Below, one piece after another: positions 25,662 to 36,402 of a stretch of DNA of 64,000 bases (positions are counted from its first letter, which is position 1; the number at the start of each line of letters is the position of its first letter). This stretch comes from Gnomoniopsis sp. IMI 355080 (lineage: Eukaryota; Ascomycota; Sordariomycetes; Diaporthales; Gnomoniaceae). The DNA lies in assembly GCA_027946555.1 (NCBI GenBank), contig JAPEVC010000007.1, forward strand, positions 124,001-188,000, in the 5' to 3' direction. The notes under the pieces were generated by a model. That model saw only the letters and a program-made list of their open reading frames with translations, had not been told where the DNA came from and made no database searches. Both the position numbers and the translations under genes were made by a program.

Positions 25662-26620
25662 GACGGGTGTTGTCCAAGCGGAGTGAAGGTATCCCTGTCC
25701 CCGGGCCAGAATATATGTGCCAGCGACGCATCTGCGCGCCGGGAGTTCTTCTCAGCCGAGGAGATACGTCGCTGTTGTTGTGGTGAAGTTTCCTCGCCAC
25801 CTCGTGCGACTTGTGCCTTTTTCAAGCGTGAGTTTGAGAGAACTCGCAACTGTTGCGTACTTCGTGACTATAATTTAGCCAGGAATCCAACGCAGCGCAG
25901 ATGCGTGCGACAAATGTAAGTAGCGCCCAGCCCGTCGTGCCCAAATTTGATAGCCTTTCGGGCTGTGCAATGAGCGTACTTGACGGACCAGATTGTCTGG
26001 ACACGATGAGGAGTAACACCATGTGTTCAAGAACGGCCAGGCGGGACGAAGGATTGAAAATTGTAGAAACAAGGACAGAAATGAGCCGTCAAGTGACCTC
26101 ATCCGGCTCTCCAAGAAGACACAGCCGCGATGCCAAGGGGGGAGACCCCGGTTGCTCACTCCCCATTCGATCTAGGCGCTCCGATTCGGGGTACCACTTT
26201 CCGCTATTAGTAGCTTGCCGTACTCCCGGGTTCAATACAAAAGATACTATAGTAGTATCTGCACGTTTTCTCCTCTCTTCAATGATGTATCGAATACGAA
26301 AATCAGATGGCACATCAACACGCTAGGACTAAAACGTACTGCGTATTTACTCTAAGCATGTGCCTCTTCTGCCGCCGCTCGCGTTGCTTCAATATTGCAT
26401 CTATATAGTATGTATAGTGGAAGGCCCGTACCGCCATGGCGCCAAGATGTCTCACGGACAATAAATGGGGGAGTGTTCTCACAGAGAGACTGAGTAAGCC
26501 TTTGTCTTCGGACAACTCCTCGGATTCTGGAACTAACAAGTGAGGTTTACGAATTGTTCCAAAAAAAAAACCGCCTTCACCTGACCGTAGATCTAGAGTC
26601 AGCAGTAAGCATGGCGTTTA
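25662..26620. other. Intergenic
   Basis: This is the promoter side of the flippase gene and the 3' flank of the macrodomain-sirtuin gene. Overlapping ORFs of about 100-140 codons on both strands (for example 25901-26326 plus) carry no recognised domain. An A10-type run lies near 26561-26570. Nothing else was recognised. Confidence 0.5.
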
Positions 26621-28420
26621 TCAGGTGGTGGGCTGTCGACTCTGAAGCAAGTACGGTGCGACAGTAGCGATATCACCTGGAATTCCGACGGCATTGCCAC
26701 CCTCCTCAATATCCCAGTCCATATATCCAGACGGGCCAAGACCGACTCTAATAAGCTTGACGGTGCCACGAGATGTCCTCACGAACTGCTCATTTGGCCA
26801 ACGAAGCACGCCAGCCGTGTTCATCCCAACCCCAAGTTCTAACACGACCGTCTTCTTGCCTGGCTTCCTGACATAGTCACGCAGGAATGCCTTCCATCGT
26901 TGTTCGCCCGCTGCGAAAGGTAGCTCGTTGAAATACTGTCCGCCTCTCACGCATATCACCACTTTCCCACCACAATGCGGGCAGCGTGGAATCTTGGTTT
27001 CGTCCGTCAGTAGCAGCGTTTCCGGGTCTATGTATGGGAGAGCGGCTTCTATGTAGGGCTTCGATAAGAATGTGGCGTCTGGTCGACAGCTATTATAACA
27101 TTGTAGGTATTCATATCGTCCCTGCGGTGTCGACAGTCTGGCCTCGTCCAAGCCATTTATCAGGAACATCCCGTCGGCGTTAGTCGTTCGAACGTGATAG
27201 TTTTCCTTTCCAAACGTCTCTGCAAACTCCAGCAAGGGCTTATAGATCTGCGCGGTTGACCAGTTGCGGATTACGTCAAGATGAGTGAAGTAATAGCCCC
27301 ATTCATGCTGTGGTGATGGCCACCCTTGGAACCCAAAGACACTGTACAAGGTGCTCAAGCCGAGCCTCTTGAATGGCCGAAAGTGCTTGTCGAAAAGAGC
27401 GGCTGACGTGTAGTCTAGACCAGCGGCCGCTGATAGTCCTGCCCCGGCGCAAATGATGAGGTTGTCTGCCTCCCTTAACCATGTGGCGGCGGTGGAGACA
27501 ATGGGCCCCTCCACGGCGGGCACTAGAGACGACTGCTCAGCAAGTTGTCGTGCTGGCGGTGGCAAAACAGATGGCGCCTGCAACAACCTTGCGTATATCT
27601 CTCGATCATCGTCCTTGAACACATCGAAAATAATATCTGTGATACTTGAGGCTGGGTTCTCTTCCAATGTATCGAATACCGTCTTGACAGCAATATTCGC
27701 CGCAAGTTCCTGCGGGAAAGCAAACAAACCCGTGGAAATGCAACATAATACCAGTACTTTGCGTCCGTCAGCCTTGAGCGGTGTCAATTTTTCTGCAGCC
27801 TCCAGGCAGCTCTTGTAGCATTGGGCGAGACCCTGCCGGTCCTCCTCCGCTGGTTCCGATGTGCCCGGTCGTACTTGCGGCCCCACGGTATGAATCACGT
27901 ACTCGGCCGGAAGACAAAATCCCGGAGTCACCTTGGCACATCCCACAGGCTCCAGTTCGTTGCCGTTCTCCGTGTGCATCAGCTCACGGCATGCGTCTCG
28001 CAACCTAGGGCCTGCGGCCGCGTGGATGACATTGTCGATGCATTTATGGCGCGGCTGGAAGCAGCCCAGCAGCTGTGAATTGGCTGCATTGACAATGGCC
28101 GTGACGCCTGTGATCTTGGTGATGTCGCCTTGCCATAAGTGTATACGTACGCCGGAGCTGTGTGTGCGTATTGTCGGGATCGATGCGGAAGGGGTCAAGA
28201 GGTGATGTTCCGTGTCATAGTTCAGTATGGACTCAATGTCGTTCAATATGGCGGCTGGAAGCTGGGTTTCCGGTTGACGGACACAGAGCAAATGTTTCAA
28301 GACCTTGAGCTTGTCATCAATCTCGAGATTGCGCGTTGTGAATTGCCCCTGGTATGGTGTGCCATTTGTCAAGTGTACAAGGACGTTATCTATCCGGTCA
28401 TTCCAGCTTCGTACGGACAT
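26621..28420 (-). CDS. Macrodomain fused to class-M sirtuin (SirTM)
   Basis: A single-exon ORF encodes 599 aa from the ATG at 28420; the frame runs on upstream to 28714 but that part looks non-conserved. Residues about 85-285 are a macrodomain with NAAN at 111-114 and, in place of the usual glycine loop, a C120-x4-H-x-C127 cluster followed by IDNVIH. This is the pattern of zinc-dependent macrodomains that travel with SirTM. Residues about 305-595 are a sirtuin fold: GAGLS at 326-330, TTNADG at 412-417, and two cysteine pairs (C441/C445, C480/C483) for structural zinc. The histidine of the canonical sirtuin HG motif is glutamine (Q433), as expected for SirTM. Family knowledge: bacterial SirTM ADP-ribosylates a GcvH-like lipoylated carrier and the adjacent macrodomain reverses it; fungal members are fused. 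No carrier or lipoate ligase gene lies nearby. Subcellular site and substrate are unknown. Confidence 0.9.
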   Translation of the reverse strand: MSVRSWNDRIDNVLVHLTNGTPYQGQFTTRNLEIDDKLKVLKHLLCVRQPETQLPAAILNDIESILNYDTEHHLLTPSASIPTIRTHSSGVRIHLWQGDITKITGVTAIVNAANSQLLGCFQPRHKCIDNVIHAAAGPRLRDACRELMHTENGNELEPVGCAKVTPGFCLPAEYVIHTVGPQVRPGTSEPAEEDRQGLAQCYKSCLEAAEKLTPLKADGRKVLVLCCISTGLFAFPQELAANIAVKTVFDTLEENPASSITDIIFDVFKDDDREIYARLLQAPSVLPPPARQLAEQSSLVPAVEGPIVSTAATWLREADNLIICAGAGLSAAAGLDYTSAALFDKHFRPFKRLGLSTLYSVFGFQGWPSPQHEWGYYFTHLDVIRNWSTAQIYKPLLEFAETFGKENYHVRTTNADGMFLINGLDEARLSTPQGRYEYLQCYNSCRPDATFLSKPYIEAALPYIDPETLLLTDETKIPRCPHCGGKVVICVRGGQYFNELPFAAGEQRWKAFLRDYVRKPGKKTVVLELGVGMNTAGVLRWPNEQFVRTSRGTVKLIRVGLGPSGYMDWDIEEGGNAVGIPGDIATVAPYLLQSRQPTT

Positions 28421-29263
28421 AGCTGCTGTTGTAATGTCTGTATGCGAGTTATGGCTCTGTTGTTGGGTACACTGTGATAGCGAGTATCGTTGAGAGCAGC
28501 CGTACCGTGTTTCTTTGGCCTGGCTAGTCCAGCGCCGCCAACCTGGTGGAGCAGTGAGACTCAGGGAAGATTTGCGTATTGCTGGCCAGATTTTGCGAGT
28601 GGTATTGTCATTGCTAGAGCTGCTGTCGATTATATTGTTGACCAAGTCCCCGTTGATTTTGCATTCCGATGTACGTACATAGTCGTCGAGCGCGCCCTTC
28701 GAGTATCCACACACCTTACGTGAAGTACGTACATGACCCCACCAAATTTGTAGTAATTCAAACCTGCTTCTTGAAGCTTCTGCATACAGGACCTGAGATA
28801 ACCATCTAACTTTGACCGATATCTTTCACGAAAGTCCACTCGTGGTCATGCGGACCCGAGGCGTCCTCTAGATATCTACTCATTCAGCGTCGTTGTAAAG
28901 CAGCATACATACCTAGGTACCTGGGACAGCTAGTTTGGTAACGACGGCATTGCACTGACTTCCGTGGTAGCGCACAGCACCGGTTATGTTTCAAACGATC
29001 TTCCTAGTCTTTAACACACCGCCTAAGAAAGCATCGTGGCTCTGATTGGACTTTATAGCTGGATGTTTCAAGGGCTTGCGCAACAAATGCCGAGCCAATT
29101 CGGAATAGTCCCGGGGAACAACCAGCCGAAACGCATCGAAGGACTGCAAGATCGAACGACAATGCGCGAAACTCTACTCCTTTGGCAAAATTTCACAAAC
29201 CACCTTTAGAGATAGTATTAGCTGCCTCTCATCTTCTCCTTTCAATTGCTGTCAGGTCCTCCA
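28421..29263. promoter_or_regulatory. Divergent promoter region (SirTM fusion / PAQR)
   Basis: This spacer of about 840 bp holds the 5' sides of the minus-strand macrodomain-sirtuin gene and the plus-strand PAQR gene. It contains the palindromic motif tacctaggtacct at 28910-28922. The ORF continuing upstream of 28420 in the sirtuin frame to 28714 is taken as leader. No RNA gene was recognised. Confidence 0.5.
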
Positions 29264-30372
29264 ATGGCATCTCTTCTCGTCGCGGGTTCCAAGGTGGCAC
29301 AGACGAGCCGGCTCCGAGGGCTTAGCTTCCGGCGGCGCAATGAGCCCTACCGGCCCGAGCCGAGCCTGGCAAAGGAAGCCGAGACAATCGAGCAAGCCAC
29401 CAAGTTGCTTTTGTGGACAGAGATCGGTAAGGAGAATCATATATCAGCCCAACTTATTTTTGTAAGCTCATATGAGTTGCAGAGGAATGGCAACAACATG
29501 GCAGCGACCATGTTCAAACGGGGTATCGGCGCGCTACGGCATCCATTGTAGACTGTCTTTCCTCTTGGCTGTATATCCACAATGAGACAGTCAACATCTG
29601 GTCACACATCATCGGTGCCGTCATATTCCTTTCTTTGCCCACATATATTTTTGCTATATCGATCCCGCCTCGGTACCTTGTAGCAACCGCTACCGATATC
29701 ATCGTCTGCAGCACGTACTTCCTCGGCGTGGCAGTCTGCTTTGCGTTATCGACCATCTTTCATACGTTCATGTCACACTCCCAGGCGTTGTATATGCTGG
29801 GGATGAAGTTTGACTTCCAGGGCGTGCTGGTATTGATGTGGAGTGCTACTGTCCCGCTGACTTACTTTACATTCCCATGTGAGGGACGTTTGGTCATGTT
29901 CTACATGGGGCTCTTCACCGTGCTGGCAACCGCGTGCTCGGCGGTGACTTTCCTGCCACGGTTTAGTGGACCGCATCTGGGGCCGTACCGAGCTGCGCTC
30001 TTTGGTTCGTTTGGGTTCGGTAGCTTTGCGTTGCCAATTGTGCATGGACTGGTACGAGAAGGCCTGGAGGAAATGTGGAAGCGAGTTGGACTTGGGTGGA
30101 TACTGGCGACGGTGGCATGTAATGGAATTGGCGTTGGGGTGTATGGCGTTAAGGTGAGTCCTGCCCTTGCATTGGTCTTTTGTAAAAGTCCACATTGTGC
30201 TCACAATTCGATCTAGTTCCCAGAGCGGTGGTTCCCTCAACGGTTTGATCTCTTCGGGGCCAGTCATCAGCTGATGCATATTTGCGTTGTTGCTGCTGCT
30301 CTAACATATACTTGTGCTGTGGTACGAGCCTTTGACTATCGGCATAATCAAGGGACGGCTTGCGAATTGTAA
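29264..30372 (+). CDS. PAQR family (adiponectin receptor/haemolysin III-like) membrane protein
   Basis: Three exons, 29264-29426, 29483-30153 and 30217-30372, encode 329 aa; introns of 56 and 63 nt close in frame. After a basic N-terminal region of about 75 residues come seven predicted membrane segments. The conserved PAQR residues are visible: the NIWSH lead-in to TM1, the S-x3-H motif at STIFH near the end of TM2, the aspartate in KFDFQG at TM3, and the H-x3-H motif SHQLMH near the last TM. These form the intramembrane zinc site. Family knowledge: yeast Izh1-4 act in zinc and sterol homeostasis, and animal PAQR1/2 have ceramidase activity. Which activity applies here cannot be read from the sequence. 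It is divergent from the SirTM fusion gene. Confidence 0.92.
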
Positions 30373-31109
30373 ATAAGAGCATTTAGTTCTCCCTTGAGTG
30401 TCAACATAAATAAAAACAAGAAAATCGGGGGAGGGTTCAAGGACTTGCACAAAGTCCTGACACTTTCCTCTTCCCATATTCTCCAGCCTGTTTTATCACG
30501 AGACCAAGTTCTTAGAATACTTTGGAGAGCGTCCCAAGAGAAACAACGGAAAGAAACCCCTGAGAAAGGTGTTGAATTAACTACAAAAAGCTAGTGCCTG
30601 TTTCATTTGAAATCTCTGCGAGAATGCAACAGTCAAGACAAGTTGATTTGTGTGTAGATGTCTTCAGACCAAAAGGGAAAGTATAGTACTTCCAGGCTAG
30701 GAGGAGGTCGGTACGTGCACTTACGAGCATTTGGAGGGGCCGGGCCCACCTTCCCCATACTCCCAACCCCACCATCCAAGCTCCTGCTGGCTGCCTGGCC
30801 TCTGCCCACTCCGTTTATAGCTTGACTGGTCTACCTCACCTTGAACGACGTCAGCGTCAACAGCTAGATACTTTTCAACCATCGCGACACTTTTCCCCTC
30901 TACTAGCGTACACTTCCGAGATTATGAATTAAGACGCTCTTGGTTTCGGTCTTTGACTTACTGTTTTACTGGGAGAAACGCAATCCTACCCACCGTCAAC
31001 TACGCGCTTTCCGACTGTCACTAAACGACTATCACGGTCTGATTGACCTGAACTTTGGTATCGCGAACACACCCCAATATCACGCGACGCGTCGTGACCG
31101 AACTTCAAG
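30373..31109. other. Intergenic (PAQR 3' flank, CAND1 promoter)
   Basis: This spacer of about 740 bp lies between two genes on the same strand. No coding region was recognised. It ends with an MluI-box palindrome just before the CAND1 start, listed separately. Confidence 0.5.
31085..31094. promoter_or_regulatory. MCB-like palindrome CGACGCGTCG before CAND1
   Basis: A perfect 10-bp palindrome contains ACGCGT, the MluI cell-cycle box bound by MBF-type regulators in yeasts. It lies 15 bp before the CAND1 start codon, so it may be in the 5' UTR. A chance match is possible. Confidence 0.35.
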
Positions 31110-34100
31110 ATGGCGCAGGCAATACCTTCCAATCCGACCTCTTCCACGGTCACCCAGCTTCTCCCCAAGCTGCTTGACAGTGACCCCGACTTCCGTTTCA
31201 TGGCCCTGAACGACCTAATCACAGTCTTCGCGAACGGTAAGCCCGATTTGCTCACGCACGACTATAACACGGCCGCGCGAACAATTGACCAAGTCGTCAA
31301 GACTTTGGACGATCAGAATGGTGAGGTTCAGAATCAAGCCATCAAGTGGTCAGTCATCCGTTGCCTCCCCTCCTGACCCCGTTTCTTCGCTTTGAGGTTG
31401 CCTTCCACTGACTTGCATGATCCCATAGTCTCGGTCCTCTTGTTGGCAAGATTTCCAATAATCTCATTGGCCCTCTAATCGAAAAAGTCACGACTATGAA
31501 GCTTCAGAACTCCGTAGACCAATCTATTCCTGCCCTTGCCGTACGGACAGTTGTCGAAGCCCTCCCCAGGCCACAGCCGGGCGTTCCCCCCACAAAAGAC
31601 GTCAGTGAAGCATACAGCAGCATCAGCCGGGTCTTGATGCCTCGCTTACTAGGCCGCATACCTCAGTCACAGAAGGGCGGTGCTGCCTTGCGCCTACCTC
31701 CCCCTGGTCAGGGCATGACCCAGGAACAAGTCAATGCCGACGTCGTCGACGTCATTATTGAGGTCGTGAAGTGTTTCGGCGTAATGCTGTCGCCATACGA
31801 GGAGGTCCAGGCCCTGCTGGATGTAGTGTTGGGACTGTTGGACAATCAAAGCGTCACATCTGCTGTGAGAAAGAAGGCCGTGGTTGCCCTGTCTATTCTG
31901 GCCGTTTATCTCCTCGACGAGCAGCTTGTCGCTTTCATCAAGCGAGCAGTAACCGTTCTACAGAGCTCCAAGACGGACTCTGTTTCTCGACGTCTTTATC
32001 TCACCATCATGGGCTCCATGGCCCGATCCATCCCTCATAGGTTTGGACAGCACATTGGCAGTGTTGCCCAGCTCACCCTCTCCTCTTTGGGCGAGGATGC
32101 GCTGCGGGATCATCTGGAGGAGATCAGCGGTGGCGACGAAATCAGCCCAGAGTTTTCTGAGGTCCGTGAGGCAGCATTGGTCGCCCTTGAGGCATTCCTC
32201 GCCTCCTGTCCCTCAGAGATGCGACCTTATACGGAGGAAGTGATTACAGCCTGCCTTCGGTACATCAAGTATGATCCCAATTCGGCTATGGATGAGGATG
32301 AGGACATGGACGACGAGGAGGAAGAAGAGGAAGAAGATGACTTTGAGGATGACGACGAGTTTGAAACTGGAGGTGGCTTTGACGATGACGACGATGCGAG
32401 CTGGAAGGTCCGCAAGTGTGCTGCCAAAGCTATTAGCACACTTGTCTCTACTCGAAGCAACGGAGATCTTCTCGAGAATGGCGTCCTGTATGTACAAGTG
32501 GCACCTGCACTTGTCAAGCGCTTCGATGAACGTGAGGATAATGTGCGCTTGGAAGTCATCTCGGCAGTGTCGTTGCTTGTACGGAAGACCGGCATGGGTC
32601 TGGTGCCAGAATTCACCCTTGATGGAGCACCAAGCCAGTCTCAGCTGCCGCAGAGCCGCAAGCGAAGACGGCAGAGCAGTATCACAGGTGCAGAGGGAAC
32701 TGGGGTGGTCTCCCCCAGGATGGATAAGATCCCACCCTCTGGACCACGTGCTGACCTGGCCAAACTGACACCCCAGATCGTCAAGGCCTCTGTTAAGCTG
32801 CTGAAGGGCAAGTCAATTCCCACCAAGCAAGCAGTGACGAATCTTCTCGACGACATGATCCTTGTCCAACAGGGCGGTCTATCCGACCACCTCGACCAGG
32901 TCCTTGACCTCATCATTGACGCGGTCAGAACTACTGCAACTGCAGCGTCAACTTCGCTTTCAAGTGGCAGTGCCGCTGCATCTGCCACGCCGTCTACGCT
33001 GCGTGTTGCTGCTCTGAAGTTTCTGTCTGACACGAGCAGAACACACTCATCTAGTCTTTTGCAGCCTTATCTCTCAAAGATGGTCAGTGGTGTGGTTGAG
33101 GCCGTGAAGGATCGCTTCTACAAGATCTCTTCTCAGGCCATTGAGACTGCAGAGGAGATTGGCAAAGCCATCACACCACCAAGGTCACGCATGACGGCGC
33201 AAAAATACAAGGGAGAGTTACTAAAAGTGTTTGATGTGATTATTGACCGAGCGACAGCTGCGGATGTGGACGCTGAAGTTCGCCAGAAGGCTATTCATGC
33301 ACTAGGAACACTGTTGGCCAGAACAAGCGACTCAGAAGGGGTGAATCTACTGCCCGTAGCGAAGCGCAACACTGGTCTGACTGTCATCTTGGATCGACTA
33401 AAGAATGAAACCTCACGTCTCGCAGCGGTCAAGGCCGTTGAAGATGTCACTTCTCATCCATCAGCTACATTTGATGCTGCATGGACACGGGATGTGGCGA
33501 CGGAGCTCTCGGCGCAATTGCGAAAATCAAACCGCATCTTGAGGAGCGCCAGCATTCAAGCACTGAAGTCCCTCATGTTGTCCTCTGCTGGACAACAGTC
33601 CGTGGATGAGGCCACCAAACAGACAGTTGCCGATGCCCTTCTGCCGATCATTGCGAACAATGATTCGCAGCTCTTGGGCCCATCACTCCGTATACTGGCG
33701 TCGTTGGTCAAGGTCGACACCGAGAAATCTATCACACCCAAGATCACTTCGGCGATTTGCAATCTGGTACAACTCAACGTGGTCGCGGCAATTCTGAAGC
33801 CCCTTTTGGATCTTGTCGCCCAGATCGGCCAAGCTGGTGTCGGCGAACAACTCATGGCTAGTATGCTTAAGGATGTCGGTGTTGGTGGTGACGCAGCCAC
33901 CTCAGGCAAAGTAATCGGTACCTTACTTGTCGCCAGTGGAGGCACAGGCGAAGTGGACATCAATAGCTTCGTGCAGGAGGCCGAGACTGCTTCGGACCCC
34001 GCAAGGCGCAGCCTGGCACTCAGTGTTCTCGGCGAAGCTGGACTCAGGCTCGGCTCTAGCTCCCCGTTGCAGCCTGACATTTTCCTGAAGCACTTCGGTG

Positions 34101-35291
34101 CCGAGTATGACAAGTTCTCCATTACTGCGGCGTTGGCGCTCGGTCGTGCGAGTGCTGGCAACCCGCAGCTATATCTACCCGTTATACTGGATGGCTTCCA
34201 ACAACCAGCCGCCAAGCAGTACCTACTTCTCCAGACCATCAAGGAGGTCTTGCTGCAAAACGTCGACATTAGCGAGTTTGCATCTTCCATATGGGATTGC
34301 TCGTTCGCTGCATCTCGCTCGCAGGACAACAGAGCGATCTCTGCCGAGTGTATTGGACGTCTGGCGATCGTAGATCCGGAGACTTTCATTCCACGGCTAG
34401 ATGTAAGTCAAATAAGTGGTGATAAGGATCGAGAACCAAGAAACTAACAAACCGCATAGAAATTCTTGAGCGAACCGGACCCGAATGTGCGTGGCATCGC
34501 AGTTCAGGCTTTGCGGTATACCTTCTCTGAGGGAGGCGACAAGTTTGACATAGTTCTCCAGAACTACTTGGTTTCGATGCTCTCCACCATGCTCAAGGAT
34601 CCCGATATGGACATCCGCCGACTTGGAATGACGACATTTACATCGGCAGCCCACAACAAGCCCGATCTGGTACTTGGGCATTTGAACAAATTGATGCCAT
34701 ACGTCTTCGCTGAGTCCACGATCAAGCCTGAGCTTGTGCGTGAGGTGATGATGGGACCGTTCAAGATGATGGTGGATGATGGTCTTGAGCTCCGCAAGGT
34801 ACGTAAATTATTGATAAACGCCTTCTCTGCGCATTGCTGACATGAAGTAGGGTGCGTACGAGTCGTTGTATGCACTTATGGAGGTGGCTTTATCGAGAAT
34901 CAGCATCATCGAATTATATGACAGGGTCATCGCCGGTCTGCGGGACGATCACGATATTCGGGCACTCAGCAACTTGATGCTGTCCAAGCTCGCCATAATC
35001 GACCCGCAGGAGACTGTCCGCCGACTGGATACTATTGCGGATGCCTTCCGAGCGACGTTATCGACCAAGTTGAAGGACAATGCCGTGAAACAGGAGCACG
35101 AGAAGCAAGAGGAGGCTGCACGCGCAGTACTGCGAACTACACTGCAGCTCTGGGACGGGCTGAAAGGGTCTGTTGGTACAGGCCAATGCCAGGCATGGTC
35201 TGGGTATTGGGAGTGGGTAAGCAAGGACTATGACCGCCTCCTCAAGCAGTTGCGCGACGAGAGTGATATGATGGGGCATACTTATGCCTAG
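31110..35291 (+). CDS. CAND1: CAND1/TIP120 cullin-associated substrate-receptor exchange factor
   Basis: Four exons, 31110-31348, 31429-34402, 34460-34798 and 34851-35291, encode 1330 aa; introns of 80, 57 and 52 nt close in frame. The protein is a continuous HEAT-repeat solenoid with the N-terminal sequence PKLLDSDPDFRFMALNDL typical of CAND1, an acidic insertion at about residues 360-385 (DEDEDMDDEEEE type), a basic patch SRKRRRQSS, and the conserved C-terminal region. Family knowledge: CAND1 wraps around unneddylated cullin-RBX1 and exchanges F-box and other substrate-receptor modules of SCF ubiquitin ligases. In Aspergillus the protein is split between two genes (CandA-N and CandA-C); here both halves are in one ORF. 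An MCB-like box lies just upstream. Confidence 0.94.
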
Positions 35292-36402
35292 AACGTGTTG
35301 TGTCTGGCATGCGTCCACTCCGAAGATCATCTTGGCCCTCGAACATCAAAGTACTTGGCAAGTATCTGCGCTCCGTTTGGGTGGCACAGCAAAAAGAATG
35401 ATTAGGCTGCAAGAGTGATGTCATACGTGCAGTCGGCGTCTGACGCTTCATTCTGAGCATTTATGTAAGGGCCGGTAGTTGAAATATTGCTAGATGACCG
35501 CGAGGAGGATGCAGAGTGCTGGGAGGGGAAATACTGCAATTCGAAGTGTCCGGACAAGGACTGGCCTTCACGTCGCAATCACTGCGAAATGGCGAAGATG
35601 ATACGTACCCGAGATCTGGCTTTGTCTCTTGCCTGGTTTTTTTTTGGGGGGGGGGGAGACGAAAGTACATGAAGCCAGGCTCTCTCAACCTCATGCATGG
35701 GAGAATCACGCGGCGTTTTTGCTGGCGCAGTTCATTTGCATCAGCGCAGATAGTGGGTAAAAGCCACCACTATCCGAGTAAGAGTCGTTAGACCACAGAG
35801 GGCCTTTGCTGATGGGGAGACTTGCCCTGCTCTCCCGAGAAAGGGAAATATTACGAGACTGAGAATTGCAGAGTCAATTTGAATTCATAGCTTTGATTTC
35901 AAGCCTTCTGGTTCAAGTTGTACATTGATTATATCGCATGAAGGGGTCTTCTTCATGAACATGTCAGACACGGCCAGTATTCCTCCCGACCTGACCCCTT
36001 TACACTACAATCGGGGTTGTAGCCCCATTTGCCCTGGTCAAAGAGTTTCTACTAGTCCTTATCGCATGCCCAATTGGGAAAACACCTACAGCTAAGATAG
36101 GATGCAGGGGTTGGAGCTTATGCACAATTGACTGAACGGACTCGGTGCTTACTGCGTGCCCATGCGAACTGGCTCTAGGTAGCTTAGGAGGTACCTATAT
36201 AACAAAGAGCCGAAGCTCTCCTCTTCATCAACTCTCAAGTCTTCGCTCTCGACAAATAGACTGTCCTGCTTTCGCACTCGCGCGAGCATCTGGGCATTTT
36301 CATGTCATAGTCTGGTGTACAAGTATATCTGCACCGCACGCTGTCAGCCTGCTAGATATAATCTACAACACCTGGTCAATCCGTCAACAAAGAACAAACA
36401 AC
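35292..36402. other. Intergenic (CAND1 3' flank, carboxypeptidase promoter)
   Basis: This is a spacer of about 1.1 kb. It contains a T9G11 homopolymer junction at 35637-35656 and a TATA-like sequence (tatataac) at about 36196-36203, 200 bp before the carboxypeptidase start. An AGGTACCT palindrome at 36189-36196 abuts the TATA-like site. No gene was recognised. Confidence 0.5.
35637..35656. repeat. T9G11 homopolymer junction
   Basis: Nine T residues are followed directly by eleven G residues in intergenic DNA. The length may be unstable or mis-sequenced. Confidence 0.75.

Noticed and set aside
28421..28714. N-terminal extension of the macrodomain-sirtuin ORF by 98 residues
   Set aside because: The extension is rich in N/S/T/R with no conserved pattern, while the family-like sequence begins after the ATG at 28420.
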